From Companilactobacillus kimchiensis (GTDB lineage Bacteria > Bacillota > Bacilli > Lactobacillales > Lactobacillaceae): a DNA stretch of 64,000 nt. The stretch is from NCBI RefSeq assembly GCF_001438805.1, contig NZ_JQCF01000003.1:62001-126000 (forward strand), in the 5' to 3' direction. Below are positions 7,857 to 18,301 of the stretch, in pieces (position 1 is the stretch's first letter; every line of letters begins with the position of its first letter). A program made the position numbers and the translations under genes. Under the pieces are notes generated by a model, which was not told where the DNA came from, searched no databases, and saw nothing but the letters and a program-made list of their open reading frames with translations.

Positions 7857-9130
7857 AAATATTAGATAAATTTTTTTTGTATATCTTTTTGATTTTGCAG
7901 GTCAATTTTTTTGATCTAATAAATATCCGTAACTCATTCTTAAATGGATGGTCTTCTTATTCACAAAAAAAATTATTTTTGATCTTTGTTTTTATATATA
8001 TTTTTTTGAGACTTATCTTATATAATGCACACTTTAATCCTAAAATAATGAGGAGACACTTTAGTCCGTTTATTATCTTTTTATTGATTTCGGTAGTTAT
8101 TTTAATATTCGGAACCCTGTATAAGTTTGATCAAACGTTATTCGCCACTATTTTAATAGCATATTATTTTTTTATATTGCTATTATATTTCCCCTTTAGT
8201 GAATATCTTAATACGTGGGAAAATTGGAGATATATAATAAGGCGATTTATCATTTTTTCTTCGATAGTTTCGATAATAAAATTGGTGCAATCTTACATAT
8301 TGCTTCATTTTGGAAAACTCATATTCTATTTAAATACTAATTTTGACTATTCAACCGCCTTACAGCGTAATTTTAATGTATTAGGATTTACTAGAATAGC
8401 TTCTTCGGTAGATTTTGTAGCATTCTCTGTCTTTATTATGTTGATTTACAAGGCTATTAAGGGGGCTATTTTCTCAAAATTAAAGGATAATGTAATTCTA
8501 TTTTTTAATGTTCTCTTTTTAATCTGTGTTGGGCAATCACGTGGGTATCTAATAATAATAGTTGTCATAATCCTATCCATCTTATTGATGAGAGTACTAA
8601 AAAGTGTATCAAAATCAATTCAAATATTTTTTTTAGTTCTTATTTTGTTGATTGCAATGGTATGCGTCGGGATTTTAATAGATAAGGTGTTTTTTGTTGG
8701 TTCAAGATCAATTTCTATGAGTATTAGACAATATGCATATCAATATTACTTGAAAAATATTTTTAATAATGGATGGTTTGCGTTTGGATTTGCAAGAGAT
8801 GATCTTTATGGAAGTCTGATTCATGGGCAATCTATAAATTATAATGGTCAAATAATATCTGCTAATTTCGATGATGTTGGGATTATTGGATTTTTAGGAA
8901 AATTTGGGATGCTAGGAGTATTAAATATAATAGTATTTCTATGGTCTTCAATTCAATGTTTTGCAGAATCCAAATATAAACAATTAAGTTTTTTGACTTA
9001 TATATTCTTGTTTGGCTGTTGGATTAGTCTGTCACCATTTGATTCGCAAAGAATATTTTATTTGCCAATAATTTTAGTGTTTTTAGATTTCTTAACTACT
9101 CGTGATAAAGGTGAGGTTGAACATATTTGA
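7853..9130 (+). CDS. polysaccharide repeat-unit polymerase (Wzy-like)
   Basis: This integral membrane protein of 425 residues has about ten hydrophobic segments and a periplasm-equivalent loop near residues 280-345 with RQYAYQYYLKN and GQSINYNGQI, the layout of Wzy/O-antigen-ligase-like polymerases. It is the only such protein inside the operon, so it is the likely polymerase. The start is TTG overlapping the previous TGA (TTGA) and translation is probably coupled. The gene is very AT-rich, as is usual for the variable core of these loci. The downstream gene overlaps in the same way. Confidence 0.8.
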   Translation: MKILDKFFLYIFLILQVNFFDLINIRNSFLNGWSSYSQKKLFLIFVFIYIFLRLILYNAHFNPKIMRRHFSPFIIFLLISVVILIFGTLYKFDQTLFATILIAYYFFILLLYFPFSEYLNTWENWRYIIRRFIIFSSIVSIIKLVQSYILLHFGKLIFYLNTNFDYSTALQRNFNVLGFTRIASSVDFVAFSVFIMLIYKAIKGAIFSKLKDNVILFFNVLFLICVGQSRGYLIIIVVIILSILLMRVLKSVSKSIQIFFLVLILLIAMVCVGILIDKVFFVGSRSISMSIRQYAYQYYLKNIFNNGWFAFGFARDDLYGSLIHGQSINYNGQIISANFDDVGIIGFLGKFGMLGVLNIIVFLWSSIQCFAESKYKQLSFLTYIFLFGCWISLSPFDSQRIFYLPIILVFLDFLTTRDKGEVEHI

Positions 9131-10122
9131 ATAAAATAAAGACCATCTTTCAGTGTTTTGGAATTATTAAAGGATCCAAATATATTTTATTTAAACTATA
9201 TGGCTTAATTTTAAGATGTGTTTTTGTTGGTCTTGGTCGCAAGCCTAAAAAAATGGCTAAAATTCTTAAGCAAACAGCGGAAATAACTGATCAGATGGTA
9301 CGAGATTATATTTATTATAAGTATAAAGGTATTTACCATAAGTTTGATTTTTGCAGTGATGACGGGAAAATACCCGTAAAGAAAATTATTTGGACGGCCT
9401 GGTTGCAAGGGGAAAAAAATAAGCCATTTGTAATTGAAAAAAGTATTATTTCCATGCAAAAAAACTCTAATGATTATGACGTTGTAGTTATAACATTTGA
9501 AAATATTGATCAATATTTAAATATTGATGAAAAAATCATGAATCTCATTAACAATGGGAAAATATCATATGCCCATTTTACTGATTATTTAAGGATTAGT
9601 TTATTGAAAAAATATGGTGGAATTTGGTTAGATGCCTCACAGTTTATGATTAGATCATTTCCGAAAGAAGTATGGGATTCAAACTTGCTTCTTTGGAATA
9701 CTGTATATGACATCACGGATCGTAATTTGTATGCTTCAATTCCCTTTGTTGAGAAATTTAATAATGGATTTTTAATAGCAAAAAAGGATTCTCTCTTTTT
9801 TAAATTTGCTGATGAAATAACTACTGAATTGTTATTTGATCCAATTCTAAAAATAGATTATTTTACGTTTTTTAAAGCCTACCTTGCTGCATTTGAACAT
9901 ATTCCAGTATTAAATGAGGAATGGAGGAAGATGCGAGTATTTAACCCGTATGGGTTGATAACTAGACAGTTGTGGAATAAACCATTAACTTTGAAAACAA
10001 AGAAAATAATAAATTTGCCAGAAAATTATTTTTTTACTATGACTTATAAAAAGGAATGGAAAAAGGAAATTGATGGTGAACCTTCCGTAGAAGAATATAT
10101 TTTGGAGAAATTTGAGAAATGA
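9127..10122 (+). CDS. capsular polysaccharide glycosyltransferase (GT32-like)
   Basis: This 331-residue protein has the Caps_synth/GT32 pattern. KKIIWTAWLQG begins the nucleotide-binding core (about 90). YAHFTDYLRISLLKKYGGIWLDAS (about 149-172) carries the DxD-equivalent motif, and NGFLIAKK follows. Donor and acceptor cannot be told. The TTG start overlaps the previous TGA by the same TTGA arrangement seen at 7853. The stop overlaps the next ATG. Confidence 0.82.
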   Translation: MNKIKTIFQCFGIIKGSKYILFKLYGLILRCVFVGLGRKPKKMAKILKQTAEITDQMVRDYIYYKYKGIYHKFDFCSDDGKIPVKKIIWTAWLQGEKNKPFVIEKSIISMQKNSNDYDVVVITFENIDQYLNIDEKIMNLINNGKISYAHFTDYLRISLLKKYGGIWLDASQFMIRSFPKEVWDSNLLLWNTVYDITDRNLYASIPFVEKFNNGFLIAKKDSLFFKFADEITTELLFDPILKIDYFTFFKAYLAAFEHIPVLNEEWRKMRVFNPYGLITRQLWNKPLTLKTKKIINLPENYFFTMTYKKEWKKEIDGEPSVEEYILEKFEK

Positions 10123-10967
10123 ATATAGGGATAGTTTTGAATTATAAAAATTATTCCCAGAGTATTGATTGTACTAATAATTTATTAAATTCAGATATGG
10201 ATAAAGTGGTTATAGTTGATAATGCTTCGGGAAATGAATCGTATCAGAAATTAAAAGAATATTTTAGGAATAACAAAAAGGTACATATTATTTCGTCGGA
10301 TGTTAATTCAGGATATGCTCAAGGAAATAACATAGGATTGATATATGTACAAAATAGATTTGGAATCTCATCGAAAAATATTGTTTATATCATAAATCCT
10401 GATAGTAGAATAGATTCTTCTAACGTTGATGACATTAGAAAACACATTATCAATAATGAAAATTCTGGAATGGTTACGGTTAATCTTAATAACGATATAA
10501 AAAATTCATGGCACCACTTATCAGTAAAAAATATTTTCTTTATAAATTTTTGGTCCATCAGATGGTTGTTATTTAAATTTGGCAAACGTGAAGGTGGTTA
10601 TTATAAAAAAGGAAATACGGCGATTCAAAAAGTGGATGTAGTTTCAGGGGCTTTTTTTGGGATTAATCAAAAGGTATTCAAAGAAATTGGTTATTTCGAT
10701 AAGGGTACCTTCCTGTATTATGAGGAGGAAATCCTATATTCGAAATTAATTCAAAATGGTTTTCAAAACTATATATTAAATACTTCAAGTTTTGATCATA
10801 TTGGTCGCGGATCAACTAGTTTTAAAAAAGTTCCGTTTAAAAAGATAAATGATAAAAGTAGATTATATGTATTGAAAAAATATTATGGTGTTGGTCCGTT
10901 ATATGTATCTTTTTCAAAGTTTATTAATGTTATTGATGATTTCTTGTTAACCGTTCTAAAACGTTAA
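10119..10967 (+). CDS. GT2 glycosyltransferase (GlfT/rhamnosyltransferase-like)
   Basis: This 282-residue GT-A transferase has VLNYKNYSQSIDCTNNLL, VVIVDNASG, NSGYAQGNNIGL and the metal-binding INPDSRI motif (about 89-95), followed by VVSGAFFGIN and YEEEI. These motifs are shared by rhamnosyl- and galactofuranosyl-transferases. It overlaps the upstream gene (ATGA). Specificity is not determinable. Confidence 0.85.
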   Translation: MNIGIVLNYKNYSQSIDCTNNLLNSDMDKVVIVDNASGNESYQKLKEYFRNNKKVHIISSDVNSGYAQGNNIGLIYVQNRFGISSKNIVYIINPDSRIDSSNVDDIRKHIINNENSGMVTVNLNNDIKNSWHHLSVKNIFFINFWSIRWLLFKFGKREGGYYKKGNTAIQKVDVVSGAFFGINQKVFKEIGYFDKGTFLYYEEEILYSKLIQNGFQNYILNTSSFDHIGRGSTSFKKVPFKKINDKSRLYVLKKYYGVGPLYVSFSKFINVIDDFLLTVLKR

Positions 10968-10996
10968 TTATTAGATAGATGAGGTATTACTTTTAA

Positions 10997-12430
10997 GTGA
11001 AAATAATAAAAAATTATCTTTATAACAGTTCGTATCAATTATTTTTAATAATATTGCCTATTATTACTTTGCCTTATTTGTCTAGAATCCTTGGCCCAAC
11101 TTATATGGGAATAAACTCTTATACTTATTCAATTATTAATTATTTCATTTTGATTGCGGTATTGGGAACTACGACTTATGGGCAACGAGAAATAGCTTAT
11201 TTAAAAAATGATTGGTTCAAAATATCACATCTTTTTTGGGAAATTGAAATATTGAATGTCATAACAACTGTTATTTCATACGCTATTCTCTCAATTGTTA
11301 TTATTTCATCCGGTAAGTATCAAATTTTTCTATGGGCGTATTCAATAAGTGTTATAGCAAATGTATTTGATGTTTCATGGTTATTTATGGGATTGGAAAA
11401 TTTTTCGGCTTTAGCACTTAGAAACTTTTTTGTGAAGATAATATCTGTAATTATGATTTTTACATTTGTTAAAAATGAAAATGATTTGTTCATATATATA
11501 CTGATAAATTCACTCTCAATTTTAGTTTCTAATCTATTATTATGGCCTTATGTAAAAAAATGGAAAATATTTATTGGAATTAAAGACTTTAAAAGATTGC
11601 ATCCTTTTAGTCATTTAAAAGGTACAGTAGCATTGTTTATACCTCAAATATCAATAACACTTTATACAGTTTTAGATAAAGTGTTATTGGGTTATATGGG
11701 GGATATTAAAGGGGCAAGTTATTTTGACAATTCAGATAAAATTGTTAGGTTAACATTTACTCTTTTGACATCAGCATCTACGGTGTTAATGCCAATGATT
11801 GCTACTGAAATTTCTAAAAGAAATCTAAAAAAGATGAATGGTGTATTAAAAAAATCATTATCTTTCAGTTTATGTATTTCAATAGCATTATTCGCAGGAA
11901 TTATTGGTGTATCTGATAAATTTGTACCCTTATTTCTTGGTTCTCAATTTGATGAAGTAAAAATCATTTTAAAATTGCAGGCTTTTATTTTAATACCTAT
12001 GTCCATTGCCAATGTAGTTGGGAATCAATATTTGATACCTTCGAGAAAAAGTAAACAATTAAATGTTTCTATTATTTCGGGGAGTATCCTGAATGTAATT
12101 GTTAGTATCCCTTTAATAAGTATGGATGGAGCTTTTGGAGCATCCATTTCTGCAATGTTATCTGAAAGTGTAGTTACGATTACTCAATTATGGCAGGTTA
12201 GAAAAAGTTTAACGTTTAAAGGGATCAATAGCGATATTGCAAAGTATTTAATAGCAGCGATTATAATGTTTTTATTCTTGTACTTTGAGCAAATGTTTAT
12301 ACCAGGTTGGATATCGATTATTATAGGTGTTCTTTTAGGATCAGTTATTTACTTCTCCATATTGATAATTTTGAAAGCAACCATAGTGGATTTCGCGTAT
12401 AGAATACTTATAAATAAATTGAAATCGTAA
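10997..12430 (+). CDS. polysaccharide flippase (Wzx, MATE/MVF-type)
   Basis: This 477-residue membrane protein has 12-14 hydrophobic segments. The N-terminal signature LPYLSRILGPTYMGINSY is typical of RfbX/Wzx translocases, and DKVLLGYMGDIKGASYFDNS matches TM7-8 of the family. It moves the undecaprenyl-linked repeat unit across the membrane. The start is GTG with GATGAGGT about 10 nt upstream. With the polymerase at 7853 it defines a Wzx/Wzy pathway. Confidence 0.93.
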   Translation: MKIIKNYLYNSSYQLFLIILPIITLPYLSRILGPTYMGINSYTYSIINYFILIAVLGTTTYGQREIAYLKNDWFKISHLFWEIEILNVITTVISYAILSIVIISSGKYQIFLWAYSISVIANVFDVSWLFMGLENFSALALRNFFVKIISVIMIFTFVKNENDLFIYILINSLSILVSNLLLWPYVKKWKIFIGIKDFKRLHPFSHLKGTVALFIPQISITLYTVLDKVLLGYMGDIKGASYFDNSDKIVRLTFTLLTSASTVLMPMIATEISKRNLKKMNGVLKKSLSFSLCISIALFAGIIGVSDKFVPLFLGSQFDEVKIILKLQAFILIPMSIANVVGNQYLIPSRKSKQLNVSIISGSILNVIVSIPLISMDGAFGASISAMLSESVVTITQLWQVRKSLTFKGINSDIAKYLIAAIIMFLFLYFEQMFIPGWISIIIGVLLGSVIYFSILIILKATIVDFAYRILINKLKS

Positions 12431-12447
12431 TATTAAAGGAGAAGTAA

Positions 12448-13317
12448 ATGAAAGGAATAATTCTAGCTGGCGGATCAGGAACCAGACTATATCCAATAAC
12501 TAAGGCAGTCTCTAAACAATTAATACCCGTCTATGACAAACCAATGATTTATTATCCAATGTCAACGCTGATGCTAGCTGGAATAAAAGACATTTTAATC
12601 ATTTCCACACCAGAGTTTTTACCGCAGTTTAAAGAGTTATTTGGAGATGGAAAACAAATTGGCTTAAATCTGGAATATGCTGTTCAAGATGAACCTAATG
12701 GTCTTGCGGAAGCTTTTATTATTGGTGCAGATTTCATTGGAGATGATTCTGTCTGCTTAGTTCTAGGAGATAACATTTTCTTTGGAGCAGGTCTTTCAGA
12801 GATACTCCAGCACGCTAGCTCCAAAGAATCAGGTGCTACTGTATTCGGTTATCACGTGAACGATCCAGAACGTTTTGGTGTGGTTGATTTCGATAAAAAT
12901 ATGCATGCTGAATCAATTATTGAGAAACCAGAACATCCAACAAGTAATTACGCTGTGACAGGATTGTATTTCTATGACAATAGAGTAGTTGATATTGCTA
13001 AAAATATTAAACCATCAGAACGTGGTGAGCTTGAAATTACTGATATTAATAAGGCTTATCTTAAGAAAGATGAATTAAATGTTGAGGTAATGGGACGTGG
13101 ATTTGCCTGGCTTGATACGGGTACGCATGACTCTTTACAAGAGGCCAGTAGCTTTATTGAAACAGTTCAAAAGAGACAGAATCTCAAAGTAGCCTGTTTA
13201 GAAGAGATTGCTTATCGGATGCATTATATAAGTAAAGAGCAAGTAATCAAATTGGCTCAACCGTTAAAGAAAAACGATTACGGCCAATATTTATTAAGAT
13301 TAGTAGGGGAGAAGTAA
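12448..13317 (+). CDS. rmlA: glucose-1-phosphate thymidylyltransferase
   Basis: This 289-residue enzyme makes dTDP-glucose from glucose-1-phosphate and dTTP, the first step to dTDP-L-rhamnose. Nucleotide-binding GGSGTRLYP (8-16), [15 protein letters not shown], the metal-site Asp in LVLGDNIF, and EKP with DTGTHDSL are all present. Full length. The AAAGGAG ribosome site is clear. It begins the rml block, and its stop overlaps the rmlC start. Confidence 0.97.
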   Translation: MKGIILAGGSGTRLYPITKAVSKQLIPVYDKPMIYYPMSTLMLAGIKDILIISTPEFLPQFKELFGDGKQIGLNLEYAVQDEPNGLAEAFIIGADFIGDDSVCLVLGDNIFFGAGLSEILQHASSKESGATVFGYHVNDPERFGVVDFDKNMHAESIIEKPEHPTSNYAVTGLYFYDNRVVDIAKNIKPSERGELEITDINKAYLKKDELNVEVMGRGFAWLDTGTHDSLQEASSFIETVQKRQNLKVACLEEIAYRMHYISKEQVIKLAQPLKKNDYGQYLLRLVGEK

Positions 13318-13898
13318 TGGGAAAATTAAAAATAACAACAACCAAATTACAGGATGTAAAAATTATTGAACCAGCAGTTTTTGGTGACAGTAGAGGCTTC
13401 TTTACTGAAACATACTCTGATCGTGATTTTAAAGAAGCTGGAATTAATTTTGACTTCATTCAAGATAATCAATCATTATCAGCTGAAACTGGTGTATTAC
13501 GAGGTCTACATTTTCAACGTGGTAAAGCCGCTCAAACAAAATTAATTCGTGTTGTTTCTGGTGCTGTTCTTGATTTAATTGTGGATGTTCGTAAATATTC
13601 ACCAACATACAAGCAGTGGGAAGGTTATATCATCTCAGCAAGTAATCATCGTCAATTGTTGGTACCCAAAGGGTATGCCCATGGTTTTGTTACTTTAACT
13701 GATAATGTTAATTTCTTATATAAATGTGATAATTATTATGATGCTGCCGCTGATGGTGGTTTCTCGTTTAAGACACCTGAATTAGGAATTCAATGGCCAA
13801 TCGATTTTGATCAAGCTATTACGTCTGAAAAGGATGCTGCTCAACCTACATTCACTGAATTTGAAAAAGATAATCCATTTGTTTATGGTGAGATTTAA
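13317..13898 (+). CDS. rmlC: dTDP-4-dehydrorhamnose 3,5-epimerase
   Basis: This 193-residue cupin is the third step to dTDP-rhamnose. FGDSRGFFTETYSD, QDNQSLS, GVLRGLHFQ with the catalytic His, and LVPKGYAHGFVTL are present. The gene order is rmlA-rmlC-rmlB-rmlD, common in lactobacilli. The ATG overlaps the last base of the rmlA stop. Confidence 0.97.
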   Translation: MGKLKITTTKLQDVKIIEPAVFGDSRGFFTETYSDRDFKEAGINFDFIQDNQSLSAETGVLRGLHFQRGKAAQTKLIRVVSGAVLDLIVDVRKYSPTYKQWEGYIISASNHRQLLVPKGYAHGFVTLTDNVNFLYKCDNYYDAAADGGFSFKTPELGIQWPIDFDQAITSEKDAAQPTFTEFEKDNPFVYGEI

Positions 13899-13902
13899 TT
13901 AA

Positions 13903-14928
<1,026 letters not shown>

Positions 14929-14946
14929 CCATAGGGAGATTTCAGA

Positions 14947-15792
14947 ATGAAGATTTTAATAACTGGTGCCACGGGCCAATTAGGAACAGAGCTATGTCAT
15001 TTACTTGATGAAAAACAAATTAAATATATCGGTGTAGGATCAAAAGATTTAGATATTACTGATAAAATGGCAGTTGATGATTATTTTTCAAAAGTTCAAC
15101 CTGAGTTGGTTTATCATTGTGCAGCTTTTACAGCTGTTGATGATGCAGAAGAAGAACCTGGTAAAACAACTAATTGGGATGTTAACGCTACGGGTACTGA
15201 AAATATTGCTAATGCTTCCGAAGAATCAGGAGCTACTTTAGTTTACATAAGTACTGATTACGTTTTTGATGGAACCAATGACAATATGTATAATGAAAAT
15301 TCAGAGACTAATCCTCAAAATGAATATGGACGAGCTAAGTTGGCAGGTGAAAAAGCTGTCGCTAATATCATGAACAAGTATTATATTATTCGTACTTCTT
15401 GGGTCTTTGGTAAATATGGAAAGAATTTTGTTTATACAATGCTTAACTTGGCTAAAACGCATGATCATTTAACGGTGGTAGATGATCAGATGGGGCGACC
15501 AACATGGTCTAGAACATTAGCTGAATTTATGTTGTATGCTACTGATAAAAAAATTTCATATGGTTTGTATCAATTATCAAATGAAGGTTCATGTACGTGG
15601 TATGAATTTGCTAAAGAGATTCTGAAGGATACTAAGGTGACGGTTGCACCAGTAACATCTGCCGAATATCCACAAAAAGCATACCGTCCAAGGCATTCCT
15701 TAATGAATTTGAAAAAAGCGAAAAATACGAATTATCAAGTAATTACTTGGAAAGATGCCTTGGTGGAATTTACTCGGCAAATTGATTTATGA
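14947..15792 (+). CDS. rmlD: dTDP-4-dehydrorhamnose reductase
   Basis: This 281-residue SDR enzyme is the last step to dTDP-L-rhamnose. It has GATGQLGTEL (7-16), YHCAAFTAVDDAE, YISTDYVFDG, YGRAKLAGE (Tyr-x3-Lys) and RTSWVFG. It completes the four-gene rhamnose set that feeds the rhamnosyltransferase-like enzymes upstream. Confidence 0.97.
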   Translation: MKILITGATGQLGTELCHLLDEKQIKYIGVGSKDLDITDKMAVDDYFSKVQPELVYHCAAFTAVDDAEEEPGKTTNWDVNATGTENIANASEESGATLVYISTDYVFDGTNDNMYNENSETNPQNEYGRAKLAGEKAVANIMNKYYIIRTSWVFGKYGKNFVYTMLNLAKTHDHLTVVDDQMGRPTWSRTLAEFMLYATDKKISYGLYQLSNEGSCTWYEFAKEILKDTKVTVAPVTSAEYPQKAYRPRHSLMNLKKAKNTNYQVITWKDALVEFTRQIDL

Positions 15793-16016
15793 CTAGTTTT
15801 TAGTTGAAGTAAATATATTCGGTAGTATATCGTGGATAGTACTGTAAAAAAACGATAATAAAGTGAGCGTAAGTTTATTCTTTAGGTTAAGAGTCTGGAA
15901 TGATTATTTTCCTATGGCTAGAAAGGCGGTTTGTGTTCAGGCTCAAAGAGGTAATAAGGGATGCTAAGGCGTTGAAAAATAATAGCGTAGCTTGATACAA
16001 AGGGAGAAATAAATCT
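15793..16016 (+). other. 224-nt gap, possible structured leader of the acyltransferase gene
   Basis: No gene fits here. The 3' half is less AT-rich than its neighbours and can fold: GCTA near 15962 pairs with TAGC near 15988, enclosing a CG/CG pair. A purine-rich GGGAG ribosome site ends the gap. I cannot assign it to a known riboswitch class. Confidence 0.3.
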
Positions 16017-17012
16017 ATGAGAATTAAGTATATTGACCGTTGTAAGGCTGTGGGAATATTTTTAATAATTTTTTATCATACTATTTTTTTACATAATTTT
16101 GCAGATTCAACCTATATAGTAAATTTTATTTCTTTAATAATGCTACCAATATTCTTTATCTTGTCAGGGATTTTGAAGAATATTCATCCTATTATATTAA
16201 CGAAAAAATTTATAAGGAAAAGGGTAATTCAACTTTTTATTCCATATATAATTTTTAGTTTGATAAGTATTTTTATTAAAGTTCTTTTTTTTCATAATGG
16301 GAAAACTGTATTTGAAATAATAAAAAATGGATTTTATTTAACTTTTTCTTTTCGAGGAATTGATGTTTTATGGTTTATACCGGTTTTGTTTTTTTCCGAA
16401 ATTTTGTTTTTAATGTTATTTGAGTATAATAAAAATTTTATTATAGTATCTATTCCATTCATTATTATTCCATTATATATTGTTGCTAATAGTCATAGAT
16501 TTTCTAATTTCCTTGTAACAGAGTCTATGATTCCACTGGCATCATATGTTGCATTAATATTTTTACTTCTTGGATATTATTCACATTGGATTATTTCCTT
16601 AATTGAAAAGAATACGGGATTTCAAATTGTCATTATTTCTATGTATATATACGGTGTAGGGTTATTTAAATCAAAAATTGATTTGCACTATTTTTTGTTT
16701 GGAAATAATTTTTTGATGTATATTTTTTTAGGGTTTATAGGATCTTTAGAATTAATTGTGATTTTTAAAAGAACAAATAAAATGAATTTTAAATACCTAG
16801 ATTGGATTGGTGAAAATTCATTATATTATATGTGTCTACATTTAGGACTTGGAATAACCACCATAGCAACTGGATTTATTTTAAGTGACGATACAACATA
16901 TGTATTGGCGTTAGGAATTATTTATACGATTATCCAATGCATAGTTTTAGTTTATCCTACAATTGTTTTTAATTATATAATTAAAAGATGTACTCAATTT
17001 AAAATCTCTTAA
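16017..17012 (+). CDS. acyltransferase 3 family membrane O-acetyltransferase
   Basis: This 331-residue protein has about ten membrane helices. It starts with the family signature RIKYIDRCKAVGIFLIIFYH, whose His lies at the end of TM1. It shows IFFILSGIL in TM2 and a conserved-type GENSLYYMCLH near 260. Such enzymes transfer acetyl or other acyl groups to sugars, so it probably decorates the repeat unit. It is AT-rich like the wzy region and separated from rmlD by a 224-nt gap, so it may have its own promoter. Confidence 0.85.
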   Translation: MRIKYIDRCKAVGIFLIIFYHTIFLHNFADSTYIVNFISLIMLPIFFILSGILKNIHPIILTKKFIRKRVIQLFIPYIIFSLISIFIKVLFFHNGKTVFEIIKNGFYLTFSFRGIDVLWFIPVLFFSEILFLMLFEYNKNFIIVSIPFIIIPLYIVANSHRFSNFLVTESMIPLASYVALIFLLLGYYSHWIISLIEKNTGFQIVIISMYIYGVGLFKSKIDLHYFLFGNNFLMYIFLGFIGSLELIVIFKRTNKMNFKYLDWIGENSLYYMCLHLGLGITTIATGFILSDDTTYVLALGIIYTIIQCIVLVYPTIVFNYIIKRCTQFKIS

Positions 17013-17158
17013 TTAAATTTGCGGTTTCTAAAGAAATAATAATATCAAAGATTTACTATTTTTGGAGTTTTTCATTTCTAGAATTCATAAATAATTTTTT
17101 TATAATTAATATAATTTCACTCAAAAATTATTAATAGAGTTAAAATGGTAAGAGTATA

Positions 17159-17177
17159 GTCGGTTTTTGAAATCGAC
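17159..17177 (+). other. small hairpin upstream of the LCP-like gene
   Basis: GTCGGTTT and AAATCGAC pair around a 3-nt loop, 30 nt before the start codon. No T-run follows, so it is not a terminator. It could be a regulatory or mRNA-stabilising hairpin. The rest of the 194-nt gap is very AT-rich, with TATAAT-like words near 17100-17120 that could serve as a promoter. Confidence 0.3.
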
Positions 17178-17206
17178 AATTTGATTTAATAGGGAGGAAA
17201 GTTTTT

Positions 17207-18070
17207 ATGCATAATAATAAAGCAAAAAAGCACACATTTAGAAATCTAAGTATGTGGTTTGTATTATTATTTGTTTTAGGTGGGGCAACATTTGGTATGA
17301 CACGTTATCGTAGTGTTAAGAGCTCTGCAAACAGTTCTTATGTACCATCAGGGGTAACTAGCAAACGTAATGTAAGTTCATTACTAAACAATAGTAAACC
17401 TGTCTCAATCTTGTTAATGGGTGTCGCAACTGATCAAACGATTAGTAATTACAATGGTGACACTAATAGCATGATGGTTCTTACATTGAACCCAAAGACA
17501 AATAAAACTACAATCACAAGTATTTCTGATGATCTAGCTATCAAGGGATCAGCTAAGACAATTGGTGCAGCTTATGCTAATGGTCAAACAAAGGCTGCTG
17601 TTACAGCGGTTGAGAATACATTGAATGTACCTGTTGATTTCTATGCACTTATTAATATGGGTGGAATGAACAAGGCTATCAATGATGCTAATGGCGTTAC
17701 CGTTACACCAAATGCTACATTCACATCAAATGGTTATTCATTTACAAATGGTGTTTCCACTCACATGAATGGTGACAAGGCTACTGCTTACTTAGCAATG
17801 AAGAACGGCGACGATGCTGCTCGTCAACAACGTCAAAGAGATGTGCTTTCAGCATTAGTAAGTAAGAGTGCTTCTATCTCAACCTTGTTCAATCAAGATC
17901 TTATTGATTCAGTATCAGATCAAGTACAAACTGATATGACATTTGATAACATGACAGCTCTTGCAAAGAACTATAATTCTGTTGGTAAAAATACTACAAA
18001 TAACAGTATTGCAAACAGCTCTGATGTAAAAGCTGCTACAAGTGCTATTAACAGTAACTTAGGTCTATAA
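17207..18070 (+). CDS. degenerate LytR-CpsA-Psr (LCP) family protein
   Basis: This 287-residue protein has one N-terminal TM (about 14-31) and an extracellular LCP domain. LCP enzymes attach polymers to peptidoglycan. The framework is clear: SILLMGV, SMMVLTLNP, AAYANGQ, VDFYALINMGGMNKAI, HMNGDKATAYLAMK and ARQQRQRDVL. The signature that normally reads SxPRDT is SISDDLAI here, so the Arg that binds the lipid pyrophosphate is replaced by Asp. The DPxGDxGR stretch is reduced to GDDAARQQRQ. It may be an inactive or regulatory LCP homologue. It lies at the end of the polysaccharide locus, where an active LCP would be expected. Confidence 0.75.
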   Translation: MHNNKAKKHTFRNLSMWFVLLFVLGGATFGMTRYRSVKSSANSSYVPSGVTSKRNVSSLLNNSKPVSILLMGVATDQTISNYNGDTNSMMVLTLNPKTNKTTITSISDDLAIKGSAKTIGAAYANGQTKAAVTAVENTLNVPVDFYALINMGGMNKAINDANGVTVTPNATFTSNGYSFTNGVSTHMNGDKATAYLAMKNGDDAARQQRQRDVLSALVSKSASISTLFNQDLIDSVSDQVQTDMTFDNMTALAKNYNSVGKNTTNNSIANSSDVKAATSAINSNLGL

Positions 18071-18093
18071 TTAATCATTTTTGATAATGTTTA

Positions 18094-18127
18094 AATGGTC
18101 ATTCTTAATAGGGATGACTATTTTTAT
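18094..18127 (+). terminator. intrinsic terminator after the LCP-like gene
   Basis: AATGGTCATTC (18094-18104) pairs with GGATGACTATT (18112-18122) with wobble pairs, followed by a T-rich tail. Confidence 0.7.
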
Positions 18128-18136
18128 TTGCTTTTC

Positions 18137-18156
18137 TGAACACCTGTTCGTATAAT
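18137..18156 (+). promoter_or_regulatory. LexA (SOS) box overlapping a promoter
   Basis: TGAACACCTGTTCG (18137-18150) contains GAAC-N4-GTTC and matches the Gram-positive LexA/DinR consensus at most positions. TATAAT (18151-18156) follows at once, so bound LexA would cover the promoter. A second, weaker copy sharing ACCTGTTCG lies near 18259-18272. Confidence 0.6.
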
Positions 18157-18177
18157 AAGAGCGTGGGCAGGATAATA

Positions 18178-18252
18178 TGTCATATTTGGAAAGGTTAATT
18201 GGTCAAATTACCCTAAAATATCACTTAATCATTGTGTATGATAGATTATAGG
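18178..18252 (+). CDS. possible 24-residue leader peptide
   Basis: An ATG with GCAGGAT 5 nt upstream opens a 24-codon frame (MSYLERLIGQ...) between the LexA-box promoter and the YolD-like gene. There is no other support. It could be a relic of a longer SOS gene or chance. Confidence 0.25.
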
Positions 18253-18301
18253 TTTAGAATAACCTGTTCGACAAGAATCAATTCAAAGAAGGTAACACAG
18301 A

